DNA from: Amycolatopsis orientalis DSM 43388 | Lineage (GTDB): Bacteria; Actinomycetota; Actinomycetes; Mycobacteriales; Pseudonocardiaceae | Reading direction: 5' to 3' | Assembly: GCF_000411975.1 (NCBI RefSeq) | Contig: NZ_ASXG01000072.1 | Coordinates: 1 to 64,000 of the forward strand | DNA: 64,000 nucleotides | Shown: in pieces, positions 55,087-64,000 of the stretch | How positions within the stretch are numbered: position 1 is the stretch's first letter | Layout of the letters: each line of letters starts with the position of its first letter | Program-made: the position numbers and the translations under genes | The notes under the pieces: model-generated | Database searches by the model: none | What the model was told of the DNA's origin: nothing | Seen by the model: the letters and a program-made list of their open reading frames with translations, nothing else

Positions 55087-56009
55087 GCGCGCAGCTCCCG
55101 TCCGGTGAGTTCGAGGAACACTTCTTCGAGCGTCCGCCGTCCGACTTGCAGTTGTTCGGGCAGCACGCCCTGCTGCGCGCACCAGGCGGTGACGGCGGAG
55201 ACCACCTGCGGGTCGACCGCGCCCTCCACCAGGTACGAGCCGGGCGCGGTTTCGCTGACCCGGTACCCCTCCGGCAGCGCGGCTTCGAGCAGCGTCGTGT
55301 CGAGTTTCGTGCGGGCGCGGAACCGCAGCTGCGCCGCCTCGCCCGCTTCCAGCGTCAGCGAATGCGGCGTGCCTTCGACGACCACCTTGCCGTGGTCGAC
55401 GATCACCACCTGGTCGGCCAGCGTTTCCGCTTCCTCCATCAGGTGGGTGGTGAGCAGGACGCTCACGCCGTCCGCGCGCAGGGCCGCGAGCAGGTCCCAG
55501 ACCAGCCGCCGCGCCTGCGGGTCCATCCCGGCGGTGGGCTCGTCCAGGAACACCAGCTCCGGGCGGCCGACGAGCGCGCACGCCAGCGAAAGCCGTTGCT
55601 GCTGCCCGCCGGAGAGCCGCTTGAACGGCGTCCGCTTCGCGCCGGCCAGCCCGAGCACGTCGAGCAGCCAGGCCGGATCGTGCGGGTTCGCCGCGCAGGA
55701 AGCGACCAGCCGCAGCATTTCCTCCGCGCGCACGCCCGGGTACGCGCCGCCGCCCTGGGGCATGATGCCGACGCGCGGGCGGAGCCGGGAGCTGTCCGCG
55801 ACGGGGTCGAGGCCGAGCACGCGCACCTGGCCCGCGTCAGGTCTGCGGAAACCCTCGCAAATCTCGACAGTGGTCGTTTTTCCGGCGCCGTTCGGCCCGA
55901 GCAGGGCCAGCAGGGAACCACGCTCCATGCGCAGGTCGATGCCGTCGACCGCGGTGGTGGAGCCGTAGCTTTTCGCCAAGCCGGAGATCTCGACGGCGGG
56001 GTTGTCCAC
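55083..56009 (-). CDS. ABC transporter ATP-binding protein
   Basis: The 308-residue ATPase for the adjacent permease. Walker A GPNGAGKTTTVEICEGF, Q-loop GIMPQGGGAYPGVRAEEML, signature LSGGQQQRLSLACALVGRPE, Walker B LVFLDEPTAGMDP and the switch histidine in LLTTHLMEEAETLADQ are all present. The C-terminal 75 residues form a domain often found in DrrA-like exporters. GTG 56009 is 6 bp after the mptB stop, so mptB, this gene and the permease are co-transcribed. Confidence 0.95.
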   Translation of the reverse strand: MDNPAVEISGLAKSYGSTTAVDGIDLRMERGSLLALLGPNGAGKTTTVEICEGFRRPDAGQVRVLGLDPVADSSRLRPRVGIMPQGGGAYPGVRAEEMLRLVASCAANPHDPAWLLDVLGLAGAKRTPFKRLSGGQQQRLSLACALVGRPELVFLDEPTAGMDPQARRLVWDLLAALRADGVSVLLTTHLMEEAETLADQVVIVDHGKVVVEGTPHSLTLEAGEAAQLRFRARTKLDTTLLEAALPEGYRVSETAPGSYLVEGAVDPQVVSAVTAWCAQQGVLPEQLQVGRRTLEEVFLELTGRELRA

Positions 56010-56015
56010 AACGGC

Positions 56016-57695
56016 TCACGATACGACGTCAGCGGGCGCGCGCGGTGCCGGGGACGCCGGAGGTGTCCTGGACAACAGCAGCGGCGAAACGCGGTACACG
56101 ATCGCGAGGCCGCCGAGCGTCACCAGTGCGGCCGCGCCGTAGGCCCACGGCAGGATGTAGGAGCGGCCGTCGAAGGTGCCGCCGGTGGGCGGCAGCAGGA
56201 ACGGCAGCCCGGCGCTGATGACCGTGGCGACCACCCGGAACCGCGACGTCCCGGCCGCCGCGGCGAGCGGGATCACCGCCCACAGCAGGTACCAGGGCTG
56301 GAGGTTGATCTGCAGGATCATCGCCGCGCCCAGCGAAACGCCGAGGCCGATGATCGGCCGGTAGCGCCATTTGAAGCTGGCCCACAGGAATTTGACCGTG
56401 ATCACCGCGGTGATCGCGTTGCCGAGCGTGCCGAGGATCGGCACCAGCGCGTCGGTGTGGTTGCCGAGCCCGAGCGAGATGCCGAGGACGCCGCTGAGGT
56501 TCGCGATCTCCGCGGTGGGGGAGATGAACGACCGCACCAGCGCCGGCGTGCTCGCGGTGGCGGCGATCCAGCCGAAGCCGAGCCCGGTGCCGAGGCAGAT
56601 GGCGACCATCACGACCCCGAACAGCAGCGCCATCGGCGCGCCCGCCCGGACCAGGTCCTTCAGCCGGCCGTGCCATCGGCGCGCGACCATCACCGAAAGG
56701 AACGGCAACGCCAGCACGGCCGGGATTTTCACGGTGGCGCCGACGGTGATGATGACGACGCCGAGCGCGATGAACAGCAGTTCGCCCTTCGCCAGCGGCG
56801 GCGGGCTGTCGCCCTTCACCCGCACCGGCAGCCGCCGGATGCCGATCTCCAGCCCGGCCACCATGAGCCCGATGGCCAGCGAATCGTTGTGCGCGCCGGC
56901 GACGAAATGGAAGATCAGCAACGGGTTCGCCGCGCCGAGCCACAGCGCGGTGGCCGGCTGCACGCCGAACCGCCGGGCCAGCCGCGGCACCGCCCACACG
57001 ATCAGCAGCACCCCGACCATCGCGAGACCGCGCTGCAGCAGCACGCCGGCCACGATGTTGTTGCCGCCGACCGGAGCGAGCCAGCCGCCGAGCCGCAGCA
57101 GCAGCGGCCCGTACGGGGCGGGCGTCTCGCGCCAGATGTTGGTGACGCCCGCGGTCAGCGGGTCCGCGACGCCGAGCGCCTGCGCCGGGCCCAGCTGGTA
57201 GGGGTCCATGCCGCGGTGCACGATCTCGCTCTGCGCGAGGTAGCTGTAGACGTCGCGGGAGAACAGCGGCGGGATCAGCAGCAGTGGCGCGACCCACATC
57301 GCGACGGTGCGGGCGAGCTGGCCGCTGGTGGCCAGCCGCGCGCTCGCCGGACGGGCGAACCGGGCGAGCATCAGCCAGCTCAGCACCAGGATGCCCATCC
57401 CGGAGAACGCGATCGCCAGCGAGACCGTGGGGATCCGGATGAACAGCCGCAGCACCGGAAGGTCCTGCACCGGGTTGATCACCGGCGCGGCCCCGGCCCC
57501 CAGCGAGCCGAGCGCGAGGAACAGCGAGCCGACGGTGCCGAAGCGGCGGACCACGTCGAGGCCGCGGGTCTCGGCGGCGTTCAGCGGATCGGTGCGGCGC
57601 GGGCCGACCGGGGACGGCGCGGGCACGGCGGCGGGAGCGTCGCCGGAATAGTCCGGTTCCGCGGCCCGTTGGTCCGGGTGTTCGCCGACTGCCAC
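56016..57695 (-). CDS. mptB: Alpha-(1->6)-mannopyranosyltransferase MptB-like
   Basis: A 559-residue GT-C glycosyltransferase with about twelve membrane helices, like MptB, which extends the mannan backbone of lipomannan and lipoarabinomannan with polyprenyl-phosphate mannose. The first luminal loop has FSRDVYSYLAQSEIVHRGMD, with the Asp typical of GT-C enzymes. Other segments are NIWRETPAPYGPLLLRLGGW, AHNDSLAIGLMVAGLEIGIR and QPWYLLWAVIPLAAAAG. The N-terminus has about 40 disordered residues. GTG 57695 follows TACGCT and seven bases (leaderless). It is divergent from sufR, as in M. tuberculosis Rv1459c/Rv1460. Confidence 0.9.
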   Translation of the reverse strand: MAVGEHPDQRAAEPDYSGDAPAAVPAPSPVGPRRTDPLNAAETRGLDVVRRFGTVGSLFLALGSLGAGAAPVINPVQDLPVLRLFIRIPTVSLAIAFSGMGILVLSWLMLARFARPASARLATSGQLARTVAMWVAPLLLIPPLFSRDVYSYLAQSEIVHRGMDPYQLGPAQALGVADPLTAGVTNIWRETPAPYGPLLLRLGGWLAPVGGNNIVAGVLLQRGLAMVGVLLIVWAVPRLARRFGVQPATALWLGAANPLLIFHFVAGAHNDSLAIGLMVAGLEIGIRRLPVRVKGDSPPPLAKGELLFIALGVVIITVGATVKIPAVLALPFLSVMVARRWHGRLKDLVRAGAPMALLFGVVMVAICLGTGLGFGWIAATASTPALVRSFISPTAEIANLSGVLGISLGLGNHTDALVPILGTLGNAITAVITVKFLWASFKWRYRPIIGLGVSLGAAMILQINLQPWYLLWAVIPLAAAAGTSRFRVVATVISAGLPFLLPPTGGTFDGRSYILPWAYGAAALVTLGGLAIVYRVSPLLLSRTPPASPAPRAPADVVS

Positions 57696-57708
57696 GCCCG
57701 GAAGCGTA
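57695..57708 (-). promoter_or_regulatory. mptB -10 box and leaderless start
   Basis: On the minus strand TACGCT (57708-57703), seven bases, then GTG 57695. The remaining 190 bp to sufR show no gene. Confidence 0.5.
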
Positions 57709-57889
57709 TCGAGCCCGGTTCGGGCCTGGTATCGAGCCGTTCGGTCCCTCGCGCCGGGACCGATCGCTCCCGGTACGGGCCGGCGAGAGCGGATTCGCGG
57801 ACCGGCGGGCACGGGCGGGCCGCTCCGGTGTCGCGTGAGTCAGGTCACTGGGCGACGCCCCGCCTTTGCCCGGGGGCCGGAAATAAGAC

Positions 57890-57904
57890 ACACTTGTGTT
57901 GTGA
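57890..57904. promoter_or_regulatory. SufR operator over the sufR start codon
   Basis: ACACT-TGTGT-TGTGA at 57890-57904 fits the ACACT-N5-TGTGA motif that I recall as the M. tuberculosis SufR binding site. The site covers the GTG at 57901 and a possible -10 (CACACT, 57889-57894, six bases before the GTG). A bound SufR would therefore cover the -10 and transcription start of its own operon. Confidence 0.7.
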
Positions 57905-58752
57905 AAAAGAACGGGACGGTCGGCGAGGGGCGCGGCGAGCAGCCGCGCGCCGCGGCTGTCGGCGTTCCCGTGCAGGTCAGCGCCGCGAACGTGGCCGAGG
58001 GCCGCACCCGGCACGAGGTCGCCCGGCTGCTGCTGGAGCAGGGCCCGATGACCGCAGCGGTGGTCGCCGAGCAGCTCGGCATCAGCCCGACGGCGATCCG
58101 CCGGCACCTCGACGCGCTGCAGGCCGACGGCGAGGCCGAGACCCGCGACGCCCCGCGCAAGGGCCCGCGCGGCCGCGGCCGCCCGGCCAAGCTGTTCCTG
58201 CTCACCGAGGCGGGCCGGGCCCGGTTCGGGCACGCCTACGACGACCTCGCGGTGTCGGCCATCCGCTTCCTCGCCGAGCACGCCGGCCCGGACGCGGTGC
58301 GCGCGTTCGCCGAGCGCCGGGTCGAGGGACTGGTCGGGCCGCACCGGCAGGCGATCACCGGATCGGCTGATCCGGTCGTACGCGCCGAGGCCCTCGCGAC
58401 CGCGCTGAGCAGGGAGGGCTACGCTGCCTCGACCCGCCAGGTCGGCGCGGGAACCCCGGTCGCCCACGCAGGCGCGCAGCTCTGCCAGCACCACTGCCCG
58501 GTCGCGCACGTCGCCGCGGAATTCCCGCAGCTGTGCGAGGCCGAGACGGAAGCGTTCGCGAAGCTGCTGGGCACCCACGTCCAGCGGCTGGCGACCATCG
58601 CGCGCGGAGACAACGCGTGCACCACACACGTACCCGCCGGACCGGCGGGTATCCCGGCCCATCCCGAGCCGGACCGCACGACGCCCGGAAAAGCGGCTCC
58701 TCCGCCGGAAGGGCACGCACCACGGATCCCGAATGGAGGGAAACCCGCATGA
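57901..58752 (+). CDS. sufR: SUF operon repressor SufR
   Basis: A 283-residue Fe-S-sensing repressor of the SUF operon. The winged helix lies at about 35-105 ([40 protein letters not shown] and [16 protein letters not shown]). The C-terminal half has cysteines spaced C-x3-C-x12-C-x27-C around [20 protein letters not shown], likely cluster ligands. The last 45 residues are Pro-rich. GTG 57901 is chosen: it has no ribosome site, lies inside the operator and agrees with a leaderless mRNA. The stop overlaps the sufB start (ATGA). Confidence 0.93.
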   Translation: MKKNGTVGEGRGEQPRAAAVGVPVQVSAANVAEGRTRHEVARLLLEQGPMTAAVVAEQLGISPTAIRRHLDALQADGEAETRDAPRKGPRGRGRPAKLFLLTEAGRARFGHAYDDLAVSAIRFLAEHAGPDAVRAFAERRVEGLVGPHRQAITGSADPVVRAEALATALSREGYAASTRQVGAGTPVAHAGAQLCQHHCPVAHVAAEFPQLCEAETEAFAKLLGTHVQRLATIARGDNACTTHVPAGPAGIPAHPEPDRTTPGKAAPPPEGHAPRIPNGGKPA

Positions 58753-60197
58753 CTGCCGCTGCCGAGCAGCGCACTCCCACCACCGAGCCGTTGAGCCAGG
58801 AAGAGACCATCGCGTCCCTTGGCAAATACGCCTTCGGCTGGGCGGACTCCGACGAGGCGGGCGCCAGCGCGCGCCGCGGCCTGAACGAGGATGTCGTCCG
58901 CGACATCTCCGCCAAGAAGTCCGAGCCCGAGTGGATGCGCGACGCCCGATTGAAGGCGCTCAAGCTGTTCGACCTCAAGCCGATGCCGAACTGGGGCGCC
59001 GACCTGTCGGGGATCGACTTCGACAACATCAAGTACTTCGTGCGGTCCACCGAGAAGCAGGCGGCCAGCTGGGAAGACCTGCCCGAGGACATCAAGAACA
59101 CCTACGACAAGCTGGGCATCCCCGAGGCGGAGAAGCAGCGCCTCGTGGCCGGCGTCGCCGCGCAGTACGAGTCCGAGGTCGTCTACCACCAGATCCGCGA
59201 GGACCTGGAGGAGCAGGGCGTGCTGTTCCTGGACACCGACACCGCGCTCAAGGAGCACCCGGAGATCTTCCAGGAGTACTTCGGCTCCGTGATCCCGGCC
59301 GGCGACAACAAGTTCTCCGCGCTGAACACGGCGGTGTGGTCCGGCGGCTCGTTCATCTACGTGCCGAAGGGCGTGCACGTCGAGATCCCGCTGCAGGCCT
59401 ACTTCCGGATCAACACCGAGAACATGGGCCAGTTCGAGCGGACGCTGATCATCGTCGACGAGGACGCCTACGTCCACTACGTCGAGGGCTGCACCGCGCC
59501 GATCTACCAGTCGGACTCGCTGCACTCCGCGGTCGTCGAGATCATCGTGAAGAAGGGCGCCCGCTGCCGCTACACGACGATCCAGAACTGGTCGAACAAC
59601 GTCTACAACCTGGTCACCAAGCGCGCCAAGTGCGAAGAGGGCGCGACCATGGAGTGGGTCGACGGCAACATCGGCTCCAAGGTGACCATGAAGTACCCGT
59701 CGGTCTTCCTGATGGGCGAGCACGCCAAGGGCGAGGTCCTCTCGGTCGCGTTCGCGGGCGAGGGCCAGCACCAGGACGCCGGGGCGAAGATGGAGCACCT
59801 CGCGCCGCACACGTCCTCGACCATCGTGTCGAAGTCGGTCGCGCGCGGCGGCGGCCGCACGTCCTACCGCGGCCTGGTCAAGGTCGCCAAGCGGGCGCAC
59901 CACTCGCGCTCCAGCGTGGTCTGCGACGCCCTGCTGGTGGACACCATCTCGCGGTCGGACACGTACCCGTACGTGGACATCCGCAACGACGAGGTGTCCA
60001 TGGGCCACGAGGCCACCGTGTCCAAGGTCAGCGAAGAGCAGCTGTTCTACCTGATGTCCCGCGGCCTGGCCGAGGACGAGGCCATGGCGATGATCGTGCG
60101 CGGGTTCGTCGAGCCGATCGCGCGCGAGCTGCCGATGGAGTACGCGCTCGAGCTGAACCGCCTGATCGAGCTGCAGATGGAAGGGTCCGTCGGCTAA
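58749..60197 (+). CDS. sufB: Fe-S cluster assembly protein SufB
   Basis: Scaffold subunit of the SufBCD complex, where Fe-S clusters are built. The 482-residue protein has [60 protein letters not shown] and [20 protein letters not shown], followed by [20 protein letters not shown]. No intein interrupts it, unlike the M. tuberculosis copy. ATG 58749 overlaps the sufR stop, and sufD begins right after its stop. Confidence 0.97.
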   Translation: MTAAAEQRTPTTEPLSQEETIASLGKYAFGWADSDEAGASARRGLNEDVVRDISAKKSEPEWMRDARLKALKLFDLKPMPNWGADLSGIDFDNIKYFVRSTEKQAASWEDLPEDIKNTYDKLGIPEAEKQRLVAGVAAQYESEVVYHQIREDLEEQGVLFLDTDTALKEHPEIFQEYFGSVIPAGDNKFSALNTAVWSGGSFIYVPKGVHVEIPLQAYFRINTENMGQFERTLIIVDEDAYVHYVEGCTAPIYQSDSLHSAVVEIIVKKGARCRYTTIQNWSNNVYNLVTKRAKCEEGATMEWVDGNIGSKVTMKYPSVFLMGEHAKGEVLSVAFAGEGQHQDAGAKMEHLAPHTSSTIVSKSVARGGGRTSYRGLVKVAKRAHHSRSSVVCDALLVDTISRSDTYPYVDIRNDEVSMGHEATVSKVSEEQLFYLMSRGLAEDEAMAMIVRGFVEPIARELPMEYALELNRLIELQMEGSVG

Positions 60198-61370
60198 ATG
60201 TCCGTGGCAGAGAACAACGTTTCCGAAGCCATCCGCGAGGGGGCCGTCGTCCCGGCGGCCTCCCGCGCGGAGCGGTTCACTTCTTACGACGTCGAGGCCT
60301 TCGAGGTCCCCGGCGGCCGTGAGGAGAACTGGCGCTTCACGCCGATGAAGCGCCTGCGCGGCCTGCACGACGGGTCCGCCGTCGCTTCCGGCGAGATCAC
60401 GCTGGAGACCGAGGCCGCGCCGGAGCTGAAGATCGAGACCGTCGGCCGCGACGACGCCCGCCTCGGCGAGGCGGGCGTGCCCAGCGACCGCATCGCGGCG
60501 CAGGCGTACTCGTCCTTCGCCAAGGCCACGATCGTCACCGTGCCGAAGGAGACCGAGGCGTCGAAGCCGTCGGTGCTGCGGGTGCACGGCCCGGGCGAGG
60601 GCAAGGTCGCCTACGGCCACCTGCAGGTGCGCGCCGAGGCGTTCGCCAGCGCGGTGATCGTGCTCGACCACGTCGGCTCCGGCACCTACGCGGACAACGT
60701 CGAGTTCGTCATCGGCGACTCGGCCAAGATCACCGTCGTCAGCGTCCAGGACTGGGCCGACGACGCGGTGCACGTGTCCGAGCAGCACCTGCGGCTGGGC
60801 CGCGACGCGACGCTCAAGCACACCGTGGTCACCCTCGGCGGCGACCTGGTGCGCGTGTCGCCCACGGCGACCTTCGCCGACCGCGGCGGCGACGTCGAGA
60901 TGCTCGGCCTGTACTTCGCCGACGCCGGCCAGCACCAGGAACACCGGCTGTTCGTGGACCACGCGGTGCCGAACTGCAAGTCCAACGTGATGTACAAGGG
61001 CGCCCTGCAGGGCGACGACGCGCACACGGTGTGGATCGGCGACGTGCTGATCCGGGCGGCCGCCGAGGCCACCGACACCTACGAGCTGAACCGCAACCTC
61101 GTGCTCACCCCCGGCGCGCGCGCCGACTCGGTGCCGAACCTCGAGATCGAGACCGGCGAGATCGAGGGCGCGGGCCACGCGAGCGCCACGGGAAGGTTTG
61201 ACGACGAGCAGTTGTTCTACCTCCAGTCGCGCGGGATCGGCGAGGAGGCCGCGCGGCGGCTGGTCGTGCGCGGGTTCTTCCACGAGATCCTGGCCCGCAT
61301 CGGCGTGCCGGAGGTGCGCGAGCGCCTCGAGGCCGCGATCGAGGCCGAGCTCGAAGCCGTGGGCGCCTGA
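60198..61370 (+). CDS. sufD: Fe-S cluster assembly protein SufD
   Basis: Partner of SufB in the SufBC2D scaffold complex. The 390-residue protein includes [20 protein letters not shown] near the N-terminus, a beta-helix core with [40 protein letters not shown] and [20 protein letters not shown], and the terminal [23 protein letters not shown] 60198 directly follows the sufB stop. A 41-bp gap leads to sufC. Confidence 0.96.
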   Translation: MSVAENNVSEAIREGAVVPAASRAERFTSYDVEAFEVPGGREENWRFTPMKRLRGLHDGSAVASGEITLETEAAPELKIETVGRDDARLGEAGVPSDRIAAQAYSSFAKATIVTVPKETEASKPSVLRVHGPGEGKVAYGHLQVRAEAFASAVIVLDHVGSGTYADNVEFVIGDSAKITVVSVQDWADDAVHVSEQHLRLGRDATLKHTVVTLGGDLVRVSPTATFADRGGDVEMLGLYFADAGQHQEHRLFVDHAVPNCKSNVMYKGALQGDDAHTVWIGDVLIRAAAEATDTYELNRNLVLTPGARADSVPNLEIETGEIEGAGHASATGRFDDEQLFYLQSRGIGEEAARRLVVRGFFHEILARIGVPEVRERLEAAIEAELEAVGA

Positions 61371-61401
61371 GCCCGTCGTCCGTCCACTTCAGACTCTTTA
61401 G

Positions 61402-63976
<2,575 letters not shown>

Positions 63977-63980
<4 letters not shown>

Positions 63981-64000
63981 GCGAAGAGACGGCCACCGAC
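63977..64000 (+). CDS. Start of next SUF gene, truncated by the window end (probably sufT)
   Basis: ATG 63977 overlaps the sufU stop (ATGA). Only eight codons (MSEETATD) are in the window. In M. tuberculosis the gene after sufU encodes a DUF59/SufT-type protein, so that identity is inferred from position and not from the sequence. Confidence 0.45.

Noticed and set aside
58419..61283. A 954-codon minus-strand open frame opposite sufR-sufB-sufD
   Set aside because: Antisense shadow of well-conserved SUF genes; repetitive Val/Arg/His-rich translation.

Overview
The window is very GC-rich, densely coding, with many GTG starts, GTGA/ATGA stop-start overlaps and leaderless promoters. Gene order follows the Mycobacterium tuberculosis Rv1406-Rv1466 stretch (fmt, rsmB, rpe, rib genes, uvrC, rapZ, yvcK, whiA, then gap-pgk-tpi-secG, pgl-opcA-zwf-tal-tkt, ctaB, qor, ABC/ctaA, mptB, sufR-sufBDCSU). 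This points to a high-GC actinomycete. An arabinomannan mannosyltransferase (mptB) and the repeat families suggest Pseudonocardiales, probably Amycolatopsis. The genus is an inference from memory, not a database result.

Layout. 0-3.7 kb: yqeY-like gene (minus), then fmt-rsmB-flavoprotein (plus). 3.9-5.3 kb: secreted alkaline phosphatase (minus), divergent from rpe. 6.2-9.1 kb: riboflavin operon ribE-ribBA-ribH plus a PH-domain membrane protein; ribD is not present. 9.1-15.3 kb: xthA, a DUF2283-like protein, then uvrC-rapZ-yvcK-whiA. 15.3-30.0 kb: an accessory interval inserted between whiA and gap. It holds a luciferase-like monooxygenase, a secreted multidomain sugar dehydrogenase, an F420-type oxidoreductase, a three-gene SMC/condensin-like operon (20291-27057) and a YcaQ-like winged-helix protein, with three arrays of degenerate tandem repeats. 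30.0-33.8 kb: gap-pgk-tpi-secG and an RbpA-like protein. 33.8-37.1 kb: another repeat array, an orphan sensor kinase, an AT-richer regulatory-looking stretch and a GntR regulator. 37.3-45.5 kb (minus): a tight pentose-phosphate operon tkt-tal-pgi-zwf-opcA-pgl. 46-49.8 kb: ctaB, a HelD/HelR-type helicase and an FKBP lipoprotein. 49.8-54.1 kb: quinone oxidoreductase, a hypothetical/ATP-grasp pair, a fatty-acid desaturase and ctaA. 54.3-57.7 kb: ABC exporter and mptB (minus). 57.9-64.0 kb: the SUF iron-sulfur operon, cut by the window end at the first eight codons of the next gene.

Most of the window is core metabolism: lower glycolysis and the pentose-phosphate pathway supply NADPH, pentoses and triose phosphates; rpe and the rib genes lead to flavins; ctaB and ctaA make heme O/A for cytochrome oxidase; SUF makes Fe-S clusters under SufR control.

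The most interesting item is the MukFEB/MksFEB-ordered SMC operon. It has no visible JetD/MksG nuclease, a large ATPase with globular ends and a central hinge-like domain, and an Asp-Asn pair where the Walker B Asp-Glu is expected. Other items worth checking are a SufR-type operator lying over the sufR start codon, a dispersed palindromic repeat present twice, several distinct tandem-repeat arrays in the accessory interval, and about ten promoters predicted to give leaderless mRNAs.
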